Shown one piece after another: positions 9,252-20,078 of a stretch of DNA of 64,000 nucleotides. Origin of the DNA: Enterobacillus tribolii (GTDB lineage Bacteria; Pseudomonadota; Gammaproteobacteria; Enterobacterales; Enterobacteriaceae); contig NZ_QRAP01000008.1 in the NCBI RefSeq assembly GCF_003363015.1, forward strand, positions 1 through 64,000, given 5' to 3'. Positions within the stretch are counted from its first letter, which is position 1; each line of letters begins with the position of its first letter. The translations under genes were made by a program, and so were the position numbers. Under the pieces are notes generated by a model. It made no database searches, had not been told where the DNA came from, and saw only the letters and a list, made by a program, of their open reading frames with translations.

Positions 9252-9659
9252 TACCAGCTCCATTTTGTCATATTTTCTGCAGAAAATAGTGAAGTTGCCG
9301 GCTTGCCGGCCGACACTGCAAAGTGTGTATGTCTTAAATAATAAAACCGCTATTAAAAGATAAAACGCCAGCAGCTACGATAACACACAGAAAGACTAAA
9401 TAAACAGCATAAAATCATTCAAACCAATAAATAAAATACATATAAAACAATGAGATAAATACACCCACCCAAAGGTAATAAATTATCCCGCAGCGCCTTA
9501 ACTTTATAAAAAATGATATCGTTCCGGCAAAATTTATAATTTAATCTTCTGTGTATTAATATATTTCAGCGCCATACCCTCCCGTTGTCATCGCTTATTA
9601 AACTGCATATTTCATTTCAGCGCAGAAATTCGTCAGATAACGATAGAAACATGCACATC
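9252..9659. other. AT-rich gap separating the vgrG-rhs module from the T6SS structural operon
   Basis: About 400 bases with many stops in all frames. It presumably carries the leader and promoter of the leftward vgrG-eagR-rhs transcript and the end of the vasL transcript. I see no convincing terminator, operator or RNA gene in it. Confidence 0.5.
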
Positions 9660-11033
9660 TCATCCCGGGTTTAAGGAGGGATCAGAAAGATGAGTTAACT
9701 TATAATAATGTCCATTTATTACCCCCCAGCGATCATTGATCTGCTTTAACAACCCTGCCGGCGCCGGTTTGCCATCACGCGTTATGGCCTCAAGTTGCCC
9801 TAACAGCGCTTCCAAAGGCACATCCGCCGCCATTGCGCTCTGCATCTGATATACCGCAGTTTTCAAATAAGAAATGGTTAATCCACCCCGCACTCTTTCC
9901 TGCTCCAGCAGTTCATTACTGAGACTCTCCAGACGTTGCTGCACGCGAACATAACCACCATCCGGGATCGTTGTTTCATTAGCAGCCTGCATCGCAGCCC
10001 GCCAACGCTGTGTTTCCACACGTTGCCGCGTATCCAGCGGCCAGCGTTGCTGCGCCAGCGCTACCGAGCGTTCCCCCAGCTCCAAAACAGAATAAGGCGG
10101 CGCTGTCGCCAGGCGGTTCAGTTGCTGACCATAGCTTTCCACGTCAGGTTGACCCAGCCAGAGTAAAGCGCTTCCCAAAGGCTGCCGGGCCACCTGCGCC
10201 AGTTGGTCCTTCATCGGCATGACATGGACGTAATAAGCGCAAACCGCAGCCGCCAGTGAACACAGCACCCCCAGAGAAAATCCCTGAAAGCGCCAGCGTG
10301 TTTTGCGGTATACAACGGCGCTTCCTGGCGCGACGGCAGGAACGATCAGGGGTTCAGCTACGGGGTCCACTGACGGCATTTCTGTCGCTACAGGTTCCGG
10401 TGTCGGTAGCGCGGACGCCAATCCCGGCGGACTTTCTGCAACCGGCATCCACACCAGCGTTTCCGTCGGCGCCCGCCGGGCAGTGGCGGGTTCTTTTTGG
10501 TTCTTCTGTTCGACGCGGCGGCCCGTGTTTTGGATGAAAATCAACAGATTTTCTATTTTAGGAACCCGGCGCAACGGAACCTGCTGCAACTTATCATTAA
10601 TGAGCTGCAACGCCCTTTCCGCCCGGTATAACAAGCGCAGGTTTTTCTCGTTGAACGATAGCGTACGCAGCACATTTCCCGCTTTTGCATTGAACCAGTC
10701 CAGGATTTCAATGCGGGCCGCTTCATTGTCCGGCCAGCAGCGCTCCCACTCTGCGGTAACGACGCCGGCCAATAACTCACACCCTTCAGTAAATCCGGCC
10801 AACCCGGCAAGACGCATGCGCGCAAGGGTGTAATACACCGTCGTTTGCAGATCCACGCCGTTACGGCGAAAAACGGTCAGCGCCAGCGATTCGATCAGCT
10901 TCCAGTCCACCTCCGGCTGCATCGGATGGTTAATTTTATTAATTTCCGACCGAATAGCCTCAAACTCCGGCAAATGGCGCGGATCGCCGCCGGTATGTAT
11001 CACTATATTTTGTGCTTGTTCGCTCACAGTCAT
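9660..11033 (-). CDS. vasL: T6SS-associated VasL/ImpA-N domain protein (TssA-like, membrane-anchored)
   Basis: A 457-residue protein. The N-terminal 150 residues have the ImpA_rel_N pattern (GGDPRHLPEFEAIRSEINK, WERCWPDNEAARIEILDWF), shared with TssA. A proline-rich linker and one membrane helix near residues 245-270 (GFSLGVLCSLAAAVCAYYV) lead to a helical C-terminal VasL domain ending WGVINGHYYKLTHL. Relatives in Vibrio-type clusters help regulate sheath length or anchoring at the far membrane; that role is taken from the family. It is the last gene of the structural operon, 40 bases after tssM. Confidence 0.85.
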   Translation of the reverse strand: MTVSEQAQNIVIHTGGDPRHLPEFEAIRSEINKINHPMQPEVDWKLIESLALTVFRRNGVDLQTTVYYTLARMRLAGLAGFTEGCELLAGVVTAEWERCWPDNEAARIEILDWFNAKAGNVLRTLSFNEKNLRLLYRAERALQLINDKLQQVPLRRVPKIENLLIFIQNTGRRVEQKNQKEPATARRAPTETLVWMPVAESPPGLASALPTPEPVATEMPSVDPVAEPLIVPAVAPGSAVVYRKTRWRFQGFSLGVLCSLAAAVCAYYVHVMPMKDQLAQVARQPLGSALLWLGQPDVESYGQQLNRLATAPPYSVLELGERSVALAQQRWPLDTRQRVETQRWRAAMQAANETTIPDGGYVRVQQRLESLSNELLEQERVRGGLTISYLKTAVYQMQSAMAADVPLEALLGQLEAITRDGKPAPAGLLKQINDRWGVINGHYYKLTHLSDPSLNPG

Positions 11034-11073
11034 TCACCCCGCGAAGACCCGGCGGCTTCCCGCCGGGTCGCTG

Positions 11074-14000
11074 TCAGTACAATGTTTCCGGCAGATTGAA
11101 CCGGCTGAACAAGCCGCCGGCAAACGGGTTATCCGATGCATCTACGTGTACGCGGTAAATCATGTACCCACCGTCAACGTTGAAACGGACGTTGAATGAT
11201 CCCTCACTCACGCTGGTCAACTGCCCCGAGTTAATCAGCCGCAACTGCGCCCAGGGGCCGATGAAACCTATACTGCGCGGTGCTTTATCGCTGATATCCG
11301 GCACCAGGGTCAGTTTGCTTTCCACCCCGGCGCGCATGGAGTTCGGCCACACCAGGTGTACCGTACGCGCGCGCCCGTGGGTATATTCCAACAGTTGCCC
11401 GTCCATATTCAGCACGCTGCGTCGTTTACCCGACGAGAGTTCCACCGTTTCAATCGCATATTGCGTCCCCAGACCGTTTTGCGGCGTAAAGAAGGTTTCG
11501 CGAATCTTCTGCGCGGCCTCCAGTTGCTGGCGGATGTCGCTACGAATCAGTACCTGTCCATCGCTTCCCCAGGTCAGTTCGTTCTCAATAAAAGGTTTGA
11601 GATTTTGTTGATAGAACGCATCCAGCGTGCCGCCGGGTTTAAAGAAGCGTTCAAACTCACTCAGAGGCGCATCATCCCGGGCATTCGGTGTAAACGGGTA
11701 ACGCCCGGAGAGGTACGTCTGCCAGGGTTTCACCACCGAGTTGCCCCATTCAATCTCCAGGTACTGAATCGCCTCAATCATCACGACGCGCCAGGCTTGT
11801 TCAGCCAGTTCACCCACCCAACGATTCAACGGGTCCGGCAGGTTTTTCGCCATTTGCTGAACGGCAAAAATCGGATCGCTGCTGTTTTCGCTCAGGCGCA
11901 TCTGAACCGCTTTCAACGCGGACTTTCCGGGCGTCGGCGAGTTCTGAATCGCCAGCAGATAACGGTGCAAATCCGTCAGTTTCTGGTAAACCCCCTGCAG
12001 TACGCCGCTGCCATCTTTCTGCTCCATCAGCACACTGTTTTCCGGAGCAAAATCGCGGCTGATGCGGGCGAACAGGCGGTAGTCCTGGGTATCCAGAAAT
12101 TCCTGGCGGGCCTTATCGGGGATTCCTTCAGGCAACGCCGGCGCCTGAGTGTTATCACGCAACGTCTGCAACGCGCGGCGGAATACCTGATCGCCGCTGA
12201 TCACCTGTTCCAGAGCGGCGATCACCTGTTGCATATCATCAAATTGCAGCACTTCCAGATTGCTCATCGAAGCACGCCACGTCGCACTGTAGTCGCTGAG
12301 GTACTGTTCCGTAATGTGCCGCTGAATCTCCTTACGGTCGGCCTCGCTGTACTGCACGTTTTGCGTCAGGTTGAGCACCCAACTGTCCATCGCCGTCAAC
12401 TCCACCAGCCCATCGCGCTGCTTAACGAAATAGTTTTTCAGCCCGTAACTGGTCAGAAACTGGGGGATCCGCAGCAGCTTCTCGTTATTCGCGGTAAACA
12501 CCGTGTCGAAATTCGCGCCGATTTGATCGCGTAAGTTGAGATCGGAAGGAAGCACCTGTTGTGATTTGGCCCGCAGGCTCTGATAGACCCGCTGATAGAT
12601 GGAGAGCTTACTGAGCTCGCGCTGGGCGTCACGAATCGGCTGCGCATAGGGAGAGAAACTGCTTATCGCTTCCTGATTTCCCTGCGCGCGCAACGTCCGC
12701 CAGTCCGTACGTTCCAGCGCATACTCCAGGTGCCCCATCAATTGCCCCTGCAGGCTGTTCTGCCCACTGAAACGCTGGCTCCAGCGTTCGGCCATAAACT
12801 GTTCGATGAGGGCCTTATTCCGGCCGCTCTTATCCTCCAGCATGCGCATTACACGCAGTATATTGAGCTTTTCCTCGCTTCCTGCCGGCGCTTCGTTCAA
12901 CGCTTTGAGTAATCCGTTCATCAGCGCGGGAAGGTAGCGCTGCTGCAGCAGTTGCAGGTAGGTATCTTCGACGTAGGGACCAATTTTGTAGCCCTGATAC
13001 AGCCCCATATCCGCCAGCAAAGCATTGCGTTCATGGTAGTCGCCATAGGCCAGCGTGGCTTCACGGATCGGGTTCAGCAACGGCAATTGCAGATTACCGT
13101 AATTATCCGTTTCCACCGGCGGAGGAATTTCCAGAAAAGACTTCGCCTGGGCTAATACTTCCACGCCCGCCCGGTAGTTCGTCTGATAATAGTGATGCCA
13201 GCCGTAAAACAGGCACAATAGCGCAACGCCGCCAACCGCGGAGAAGCACATCAAACGGCGGCGGGACTGTTCCAGCCACACAGTATTCTCACCGGCCAGA
13301 TTCGGCTCGGAAAATAACACGCTGTTAAACAACGCATGGGTAAAATATGGCGCGCTGTCGCCGAGCGGCCATGTCGGGAAAGCCTGCGTTCCCAGGTGGT
13401 ACTGCGCCGCGGCGCTCTGCACGAACAAGTCATCCATTTGCCCGCTTTGGCGGGCAGACGTCAGATATACGCCCCGCAGCAACGGCGGATGCTCATCGTT
13501 AAAGAGGATGCCGTCGAGCAGTTGCACCACATACTCATGCAGCCCGTACATCTGCCGAACGTAGCTGAACAGCAGGCTGCGCTGGCCGCCGTCTACGTCA
13601 TTAATCATCATCCCCGGCATCGCGTCGTTCATTTTCGCAATCCAGCCCTGCCAGAACGCATCCAGCTCTTTGCGCCAGACATCCGGTTGCTGAGAAAATG
13701 TCACGCCCAGCACCGACTCCCGCTGAGTTTTATCCAGCGACTGGAACATGGCATCAAAGCCGTAAAAGAGATCCATGTGAGTCAGAACAACGTATACCGG
13801 CAACTGGCAGTGCAACCGCAAGCGCAGATCCTGCAAACGCTGGCGCATCGTCGCCAACCAGGCGTCACGCTGCGCCTTATTGAGCGTCATGAACTCGCCG
13901 ATATTCACCGTCAGCACAACGCCGTTAAGCGGCTGACGGGTACGCACTTCACCCAACCATTTGAGCAGATCCCGCCACAGACGGCCGAACACCTCCGGCT

Positions 14001-14595
14001 TATCCGCATCCTGGCCCAGCGGTTGTTCAATCAGCAGGCCATCAACGTCCAGCATGACCGCCTGCTCGCCGGCCCAGCAATGAACGTGAAGATCCGCACT
14101 GTGTTCCCCTTTCATTTTCTCAGGAACAAACAGCGGCGCCAGCTTCTGCCCTTCCTGCAACAGGGTGCTTTTACCGCTGGCGCGGCTGCCGATCACCAAA
14201 TACCACGGCAACTGATACAAATAGCGCCGGGTGTTCAGGTGACGCTCCAGTTGCAGCAGCCAGCGGGTCAGATAACGGCGCTGATGGTTGATATCGGTAC
14301 TGACAGGATCTTTGACCTCCTCGCGCGACAGCTTCTGCAGGCGTTCCAGTTGCTGTAAACGGCGCAGAATGCGCAAGGTTAGCCAGCCCAGGGCAATTAA
14401 CACCAGCACCGCCGTCACCAGCCAGCGGCTGAGCGGGGTAGCCAGCGGTTTTTGCTGGCCGAACTCCCACTCCGGCCCCCACCACCATACCCAGAACACC
14501 GCCACACACCAGGCAACCACCAGCAACAGCAAGGCAGACGCTTTAAACCTCGGAAGGGCAGGTTTTAGCACACGAAAAAATCCCGGTACTTTCAT
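11074..14595 (-). CDS. tssM: T6SS inner-membrane core protein TssM (IcmF/VasK)
   Basis: A 1173-residue protein forming the trans-envelope complex with TssJ and TssL. Two N-terminal transmembrane helices (about 20-40 and 57-76) flank a short loop. The cytoplasmic NTPase-like domain has Walker A GSRASGKS at 136-143, and a third helix lies near 440-460 (AVGGVALLCLFYGW). The large periplasmic part ends with the beta-rich region that contacts TssJ (SIGFIGPWAQLRLI). Length and layout are those of the full family. It lies 28 bases downstream of tssA. Confidence 0.97.
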   Translation of the reverse strand: MKVPGFFRVLKPALPRFKASALLLLVVAWCVAVFWVWWWGPEWEFGQQKPLATPLSRWLVTAVLVLIALGWLTLRILRRLQQLERLQKLSREEVKDPVSTDINHQRRYLTRWLLQLERHLNTRRYLYQLPWYLVIGSRASGKSTLLQEGQKLAPLFVPEKMKGEHSADLHVHCWAGEQAVMLDVDGLLIEQPLGQDADKPEVFGRLWRDLLKWLGEVRTRQPLNGVVLTVNIGEFMTLNKAQRDAWLATMRQRLQDLRLRLHCQLPVYVVLTHMDLFYGFDAMFQSLDKTQRESVLGVTFSQQPDVWRKELDAFWQGWIAKMNDAMPGMMINDVDGGQRSLLFSYVRQMYGLHEYVVQLLDGILFNDEHPPLLRGVYLTSARQSGQMDDLFVQSAAAQYHLGTQAFPTWPLGDSAPYFTHALFNSVLFSEPNLAGENTVWLEQSRRRLMCFSAVGGVALLCLFYGWHHYYQTNYRAGVEVLAQAKSFLEIPPPVETDNYGNLQLPLLNPIREATLAYGDYHERNALLADMGLYQGYKIGPYVEDTYLQLLQQRYLPALMNGLLKALNEAPAGSEEKLNILRVMRMLEDKSGRNKALIEQFMAERWSQRFSGQNSLQGQLMGHLEYALERTDWRTLRAQGNQEAISSFSPYAQPIRDAQRELSKLSIYQRVYQSLRAKSQQVLPSDLNLRDQIGANFDTVFTANNEKLLRIPQFLTSYGLKNYFVKQRDGLVELTAMDSWVLNLTQNVQYSEADRKEIQRHITEQYLSDYSATWRASMSNLEVLQFDDMQQVIAALEQVISGDQVFRRALQTLRDNTQAPALPEGIPDKARQEFLDTQDYRLFARISRDFAPENSVLMEQKDGSGVLQGVYQKLTDLHRYLLAIQNSPTPGKSALKAVQMRLSENSSDPIFAVQQMAKNLPDPLNRWVGELAEQAWRVVMIEAIQYLEIEWGNSVVKPWQTYLSGRYPFTPNARDDAPLSEFERFFKPGGTLDAFYQQNLKPFIENELTWGSDGQVLIRSDIRQQLEAAQKIRETFFTPQNGLGTQYAIETVELSSGKRRSVLNMDGQLLEYTHGRARTVHLVWPNSMRAGVESKLTLVPDISDKAPRSIGFIGPWAQLRLINSGQLTSVSEGSFNVRFNVDGGYMIYRVHVDASDNPFAGGLFSRFNLPETLY

Positions 14596-14623
14596 TGATT
14601 AAGACTCCTGTTCCGCTCCATGG

Positions 14624-16033
14624 TTATCCTTCACTGTTCATATGTTGTTCTTCCAGCTGCGTAATCAGGTCCGGTTCCCAGTCCGGCAGGGTTATTCCCT
14701 GTGCTACCTGATAGAGATGCCGGTAGCTCTGCTGCGCCAGCGCCGCCATGCCGGCGTCTTCCAAAAGCCGGGCGCCAAGCAGCTGACAATAAAACCGCCC
14801 GCGCGGAGTTTGCTGCTGCGCCTGGGCATCAATCTTGCCCAGCGCCGCCTCCAGCCCCTGTTCCCGCCAGCACTGCCACACCGCCTCGTTGTCGATGTCG
14901 CTCTGAACCAGCCGCACCGTTGTGGCAGACGTCGTCTCCTGTGCCGGCGCATCGCTCAGCCAGTCTTGCGTTGATGCAGACAGAAACGGCGTACGGTCGT
15001 TAAAGCTCAGTTCGCTCAACTGAGGCAAACGCTGTAAAAAAAGCCCCAGTTCTTCACGGATAGCCTCAGCCACACGTTCGTAGCCAAGTTTTCGCGCAAT
15101 GCCGGCGGAGATACGGTGCCCCTCAAACCAGTAAGGCGCCAACGTCAAACTCTGTTCCACCTGTTCCCATAACGCATGATCGGGATTCGTCGCACCGCCG
15201 AGATATTCCGCCATTCGATCGGCGGAAAATGCGGCCAACGGGGTTCTGCCATCCGCCTGCGCCAACGGCGCGCTGTTGATCCCCTGCCACACCGCATTGC
15301 GCCGCAGCCGGTAACCGAGCGGATTATCCGGCTGACGTTCACACAAAATTTCCGCCATGCGCAGCTGGCTGTGCCGCCAGGCTTTCTCACCGGAGTCATC
15401 GATATCCACCACCGGCGCGGGCGCAACGGCCGGGGAAAATGTCACCGGCTGTACCGGCTGGGCGGCAGTGCCGGGTCCGGCGGCCTCCACCGGCGCTCTT
15501 TCCGGTTGCCGCCGGTACACCACACCCAACGCATCTGCCTCTTTAGCCAGCTCTTTTTCTGCGCCCTGCCAGAGCTGCGCCAGATGCGCCAGTTCACCCA
15601 GTACGGCCTGGCGGTGTTCATGATCCGCCCGTTCAATGAAAATATTCGCCGCAGAAGAGAAGCGCTTCATCACCTGCTGCGCCAGACGACGCTTCATGAC
15701 CAAATTGTCCGGCCAGGCCAGCTCCCAATATTCCCTCACCCAGGTGCACAACAGTTGCAACGCCAAAATGATGTCCTGAGGTTGGCCCGCATGCTGTAAG
15801 GTACGCAGCAGATGCACCACCAGGCGAAAGTCTTTACTTTCAGACGACAACAGCGTCAGGATGCGTTGCTGTATCTCCGTGAGATTCAGCGTGCTGTGGC
15901 TGAGCGCGCCCAGCTTGACCATTTCTCCGTCAATAAACTCCCAGTGCGGGTTGTCGTCATTTACCCGGGCGCGGATCTTTTCTTCCGGCAACGGCGCTGT
16001 CAGTTTTTCCAGCCATTCATGTTGGTCTGTCAT
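14624..16033 (-). CDS. tssA: T6SS baseplate/cap protein TssA (VasJ/ImpA N-terminal)
   Basis: A 469-residue protein with an ImpA N-terminal domain: KLTAPLPEE, a helical segment, and CTWVREYWELAWPDN near 95-110, the block also found in vasL. A proline/alanine linker near 180-210 leads to a helical VasJ-type C-terminus. TssA primes baseplate assembly and then caps the growing sheath and tube. It starts from an ATG with AGGAG 6-7 bases upstream, 9 bases after vasI. The pairing with a second, membrane-bound ImpA-N protein (vasL) is typical for this T6SS subtype. Confidence 0.88.
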   Translation of the reverse strand: MTDQHEWLEKLTAPLPEEKIRARVNDDNPHWEFIDGEMVKLGALSHSTLNLTEIQQRILTLLSSESKDFRLVVHLLRTLQHAGQPQDIILALQLLCTWVREYWELAWPDNLVMKRRLAQQVMKRFSSAANIFIERADHEHRQAVLGELAHLAQLWQGAEKELAKEADALGVVYRRQPERAPVEAAGPGTAAQPVQPVTFSPAVAPAPVVDIDDSGEKAWRHSQLRMAEILCERQPDNPLGYRLRRNAVWQGINSAPLAQADGRTPLAAFSADRMAEYLGGATNPDHALWEQVEQSLTLAPYWFEGHRISAGIARKLGYERVAEAIREELGLFLQRLPQLSELSFNDRTPFLSASTQDWLSDAPAQETTSATTVRLVQSDIDNEAVWQCWREQGLEAALGKIDAQAQQQTPRGRFYCQLLGARLLEDAGMAALAQQSYRHLYQVAQGITLPDWEPDLITQLEEQHMNSEG

Positions 16034-16042
16034 TACGCGCTC

Positions 16043-16687
16043 CTACCAGTGACACGCATTGCGTAAGGGCTCGATCTCCTGCGCCAGCCCGGTGATGTTA
16101 AACGTCAGGCGCGTGGAGGCGCCCGGCGGCGTCAGGGTCAGGCGCTGCGCGCCGAATAGCTGCCGGATCTCTTCAATCCCCGCCAACCCGCGGCTGGACT
16201 CCAGCAAAAAGCCGTTCTCACGAACAAACCACCCTACGTTGACACTGCTTCTCTCAGTCGCCAGTAAAACGGTGCCGTCGCTTTCCCGTACCGGCGTCAT
16301 GAGTGCGACCTGAAGGCGGGTAATGTTATCGACGCAGCTGAACATCAGCACCGGGCGGGGCGGCGGAACGCCGATAGCCGGCGTGGTCAGCACCACCAAG
16401 GGGTTATCCCCGCCGCTGTCGGTGACTAAAAACGTCGTGGAATGATCGTCGCGTTGACGCTCCTGCGTCATCGCCCGCTGCCATGCCGCACCGGCCAATG
16501 CCGGCTGAGGGATAACCGGGATTTCGTTATTAGCCAGCGCATTGTCATAACAATCCAGGCGCAACAGCGGCGCCGGTTCCTGACGGCAGGCCTGTACCGC
16601 CGCCAGCTGCGCTTTGTCATCAGCCCGGAGCGACGGCGCCGCTAACACGCCGGCACCAATCAACGCCAGCCAGATCAACGCTCTCAT
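16043..16687 (-). CDS. vasI: T6SS-associated periplasmic protein VasI (TagO)
   Basis: A 214-residue protein with a signal peptide (RALIWLALIGAGVLAAPSLRA) followed by the VasI/TagO hallmark of an early paired-cysteine motif (CRQEPAPLLRLDCYDN), a further cysteine in MFSCVDNITRLQ, and a conserved tail (FNITGLAQEIEPLRNACHW). Members are conserved accessory proteins of Vibrio-like clusters with a poorly defined job. The start codon overlaps the end of the upstream regulator by four bases (ATGA), indicating translational coupling. Confidence 0.85.
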   Translation of the reverse strand: MRALIWLALIGAGVLAAPSLRADDKAQLAAVQACRQEPAPLLRLDCYDNALANNEIPVIPQPALAGAAWQRAMTQERQRDDHSTTFLVTDSGGDNPLVVLTTPAIGVPPPRPVLMFSCVDNITRLQVALMTPVRESDGTVLLATERSSVNVGWFVRENGFLLESSRGLAGIEEIRQLFGAQRLTLTPPGASTRLTFNITGLAQEIEPLRNACHW

Positions 16688-17481
16688 ACCTCACACCTGT
16701 ATTTCGTTAATTTGTAACTCAGGGTGCGCGGCGACAGATTCAGGCTTGTCGCCACACGTTTCTTGTCTGCCCCGAACTGACGCAGGCGTTGGGTCAAAAT
16801 CTCACTTTCAAACTCTTCCAGCGCGGCGTAGAGATCGTCGATATCGCTGTAATCTCTGGCAATGCCGGATAACGCCTTCGGCGTTGCGGAGCTGAGCTCT
16901 GTTATCAACGCATCAAGCTGCATCTGTTTTTGCCGCTGAGCCTGAAATACGTCCTGGATCTGGCGTAAATGGCGTCGTAACTGATCCAGCTCCATAATCT
17001 TTTTCAGTTGGTACTGAAGCAGCTCACAACTCAGGCTAAAGACGCTGTTTGGTTTGCCATACGCTTCCGGCTGATTGCTGAATGCCGCGACAACGCCGCA
17101 CGCCGCCGCGTTGTGATCAAACAAAGGCCGGACGTACAGCCCACACTCGCCGGGCAGTTCGTACACAAAATGACGAAACCGGGCTTCCTCAATACGCACT
17201 CCCCGGTGCAGGGTCTGCCAGGTTGTAGCGATGCCGTTACGCAAAACGTGAATCAGCGGGTGATTAACATCATGCAGACTGGCTTCAAAGCGCTGAATAT
17301 TGATATCCCGCGTGTCGGATACCGCATAACACTCCATGCGCTCTTCGGCGGCATTTACCATCCCCGTCATCAGTGCTGCAAAACGCGGCCGGCGCTGATT
17401 AACGTCTAAAAAGTTGAATACCAGTTGTTCCTGGGTATTGCTTTCCAGTAATGCCAGTACGCTTTTTAGTCGTCTTCTCAT
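16684..17481 (-). CDS. VasH-like regulator lacking the sigma-54 AAA+ domain
   Basis: A 265-residue protein in the position normally held by the sigma-54 activator VasH. Residues about 15-165 look like the GAF-type sensory domain (LVFNFLDVNQRRPRFAALM, LYVRPLFDHNAAACGVV). The last 40 residues are a Fis-type helix-turn-helix (LRQFGADKKRVATSLNLSPR). Between them is only a coiled-coil stretch: no Walker A, no GAFTGA loop. VasH proteins are usually about 500 residues. It overlaps clpV and vasI by four bases each. It may regulate T6SS genes without opening sigma-54 complexes; whether the loss is ancestral or an internal deletion cannot be told here. Confidence 0.75.
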   Translation of the reverse strand: MRRRLKSVLALLESNTQEQLVFNFLDVNQRRPRFAALMTGMVNAAEERMECYAVSDTRDINIQRFEASLHDVNHPLIHVLRNGIATTWQTLHRGVRIEEARFRHFVYELPGECGLYVRPLFDHNAAACGVVAAFSNQPEAYGKPNSVFSLSCELLQYQLKKIMELDQLRRHLRQIQDVFQAQRQKQMQLDALITELSSATPKALSGIARDYSDIDDLYAALEEFESEILTQRLRQFGADKKRVATSLNLSPRTLSYKLTKYRCEV

Positions 17482-20078
17482 GCGCTTGTTTCCACTTGTG
17501 CTTTAAACTGATTTTCCTCGGTAAAGACGCGAATGTGACGAATGCCGTCACCTGCCGCCATGTGCTGTAACAGCAGTAAAGAGAGCGGGGGCAGCAAGGC
17601 GCCATCAATTACCGACTCCAACATGCGCGCACCATTTTCCGCGCGCGTTACGCGCCGCATGATTTCCTGTGTGACAGGCTCGTCAATGGCTACCGTGGCG
17701 CCAAAGCGCCGGGTCAGCAGGTTTTCCAGCCGCGTAAGTTTGCCGGTGATGATTTCCGTCAGGGTATCGCTGCCCAGCGGCATAAAAGGAATAACCTCCA
17801 TGCGCGCCAGCAAGGCCGGTTTGAAAAAATCAGAGAGGACGGGATACAGAACGTCCTGCAGGGTATCCGGGGCGTCGGCGTGATCGACAATGACCTGATA
17901 CCCCAGGTTGGAGGTAAGGAAAAACACCACGTTCTTGCAATCAATCACCCGGCCTTCGCCGTCTGCAATTTCACCTTTGTCAAAGGCCTGATAGAAAAGA
18001 TTCAGGACATCGGGATGAGCCTTTTCAACTTCATCAAGCAACACCACCGAATACGGCTTTTGCCGGATGGCCTCTGTCAGTACGCCGCCCTCGCCATAGC
18101 CCACGTAGCCCGGCGGAGAGCCAATCAGGCGGGAAACGGTGTGTTTCTCCTGAAACTCCGACATATTGATCGTGGTCAGGTACTGGCGCCCGCCGAATAA
18201 GGTGTCTGCGATCTGAAGCACGCTTTCCGTCTTACCCACGCCGCTTGGCCCCACCAGCAGGAAGGCGCCCAGCGGACGCCCCGGGCGACGCAGGTCGGCA
18301 CGCGCTGTAAGTAAGTGCTTATGCAGATGCGCGATCGCCAGATCCTGACCGCGGATCGCCTGCCCCAGCCACTCCGGCAGCTCGGTAATCGCCGTCATCT
18401 CGCTTTGTGACAGCCGGTTGAGCGGAACGCCGGTCCACTCGGCAATCACAGCGGCTATCTGTTTCTTTCCGACATGCGGAGAAACCAGCGCCCTGTCTTT
18501 TTGCAGGTCATCAAGTTCCTGCGTCAGCGCCGCCAATTCCGCGATCTGTTGCTCATCGGGCTGCCCTTCGCAGCTCAGCAAAGCGGCACGCAGCGCAATC
18601 ACTTTGCGCACCCGTTCCTGCTGCCCGCGCCAGTCGGAATCCAGAGCGCTCAGGGTATCGCTGAGGGCCGCCAGACGCTGATGCAATGAAGCCAGATAAC
18701 CGACGTCGCCCGGTAAACCAATCCGTTGCTCACGTTCCAACTGTTCGATTTCCTGCTGCAACTGATGGCGCTCCGTCGTCAGCGCCGAAATCTGGCGCGG
18801 CGGCGACGTCAGGTTAATAGCGACCCGGGCGCAAGCAGTATCCAGTACGTCAATCGCTTTGTCCGGCAACTGGCGGCCCGACAGATAACGTTCGCTTAAG
18901 CCGGAAGCCGCCTGCAAAGCTTCGTCATCAATCAATACACCGTGCGCATTTTCATAGGCGCTGCGCAGTCCGCGCAGAATCACGGTCGCCTCGGCGGCCG
19001 TGGGCTCAGCGACCTTCACCACCTGAAAACGGCGGGAAAGCGCGGCATCCTTCTCAAAGTACTTTTTGTATTCGCTCCAGGTGGTCGCGGCGATGGTCTT
19101 CAGCTCGCCGCGCGCCAGTGCCGGTTTCAGCAGGTTGGAAATATCAAGCCCTCCCTGCTGGTTGCCGGCGCCGATGAGGGTATGCGCTTCATCGATAAAC
19201 AGGATGACCGGCTCTGCGGATTGAACGGCCTCCGCCATAATGCCTTTGAAGCGCTTTTCGAACTCGCCTTTCACCGCCGCGCCTGCCTGCAGCGCGCCGA
19301 GGTCAAGCGTCATCAGGCGCGTATTGCGCAATTTTTCAGGAACCTGATCCGCCACCACCCGCAGCGCCAAACCTTCAATCAGGGCACTTTTCCCCACGCC
19401 CGCCTCACCGACCACAATCGGGTTGTTTTTACGCCGGCGGCATAAAATATCGATCATCAGGTCGATCTCAGCATCGCGGCACAGCACCGGATCTAACTTG
19501 CCTTCACGGGCCGCCTGCGTCAGGTCGGTAGCAAAACGCGCCAGCAGGCTTTCACCACCGCTCTGCCCTGCCTGCGCCTGCCCGCCCTTAACCACCGCGG
19601 CGCTTTCCGCTGACTCGGCGGTCCAGGCATCAAACTCTTCATGCAACAACGCGCGATTCACCTTCAACAGCAGTTGTACGGCACTGGCCGGCAGATAGCG
19701 GTTCGGTGACTGCAATAACGCCATTAACATCGCGCCGCTGCGCAACTGCGCATGCCCGAATTCCGCCGACGCCAGCAGCCAGCCGTCTTTAAGCCATTCC
19801 ACCAGCAACGGGGAAAAAGAAGGATAAGAAGCCGCTACGTTGCGTCCGCCGGTCTGCACATTATCGAGCAGCTCCCGCAGCGCTTCGCAGTCCACCTCTG
19901 CGCGGTTGAGGATAAGACGCACGTCGCTGAGCGGCGTATTCACCATCTGCAACAATACCTGAGGCACCGTAATCTCTGCTTCCTGCGCACTGACGCACTG
20001 TGCTGCCGCACTTTCCAGCCCGTGACGCGCAATGGGATGAAGCCGGTTAACCAGCATTGGTAAATCAATCGCGATCAT
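17478..20078 (-). CDS. tssH: T6SS sheath-recycling AAA+ ATPase TssH (ClpV)
   Basis: An 866-residue ClpB-family unfoldase that disassembles the contracted TssBC sheath. An N-terminal double Clp-N repeat (about 1-150) binds TssC. The first AAA+ module has Walker A GEAGVGKS at 224-231 and [16 protein letters not shown] ClpB-like coiled-coil middle region ([17 protein letters not shown]) follows, then a second module with [22 protein letters not shown] and a C-terminal D2-small domain. Length is normal. The gene overlaps tssL and the regulator by four bases on each side. Confidence 0.97.
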   Translation of the reverse strand: MIAIDLPMLVNRLHPIARHGLESAAAQCVSAQEAEITVPQVLLQMVNTPLSDVRLILNRAEVDCEALRELLDNVQTGGRNVAASYPSFSPLLVEWLKDGWLLASAEFGHAQLRSGAMLMALLQSPNRYLPASAVQLLLKVNRALLHEEFDAWTAESAESAAVVKGGQAQAGQSGGESLLARFATDLTQAAREGKLDPVLCRDAEIDLMIDILCRRRKNNPIVVGEAGVGKSALIEGLALRVVADQVPEKLRNTRLMTLDLGALQAGAAVKGEFEKRFKGIMAEAVQSAEPVILFIDEAHTLIGAGNQQGGLDISNLLKPALARGELKTIAATTWSEYKKYFEKDAALSRRFQVVKVAEPTAAEATVILRGLRSAYENAHGVLIDDEALQAASGLSERYLSGRQLPDKAIDVLDTACARVAINLTSPPRQISALTTERHQLQQEIEQLEREQRIGLPGDVGYLASLHQRLAALSDTLSALDSDWRGQQERVRKVIALRAALLSCEGQPDEQQIAELAALTQELDDLQKDRALVSPHVGKKQIAAVIAEWTGVPLNRLSQSEMTAITELPEWLGQAIRGQDLAIAHLHKHLLTARADLRRPGRPLGAFLLVGPSGVGKTESVLQIADTLFGGRQYLTTINMSEFQEKHTVSRLIGSPPGYVGYGEGGVLTEAIRQKPYSVVLLDEVEKAHPDVLNLFYQAFDKGEIADGEGRVIDCKNVVFFLTSNLGYQVIVDHADAPDTLQDVLYPVLSDFFKPALLARMEVIPFMPLGSDTLTEIITGKLTRLENLLTRRFGATVAIDEPVTQEIMRRVTRAENGARMLESVIDGALLPPLSLLLLQHMAAGDGIRHIRVFTEENQFKAQVETSA

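Noticed and set aside
11356-14358. Long plus-strand frames opposite tssM
   Set aside because: tssM is intact and canonical; the antisense frames show no domain.
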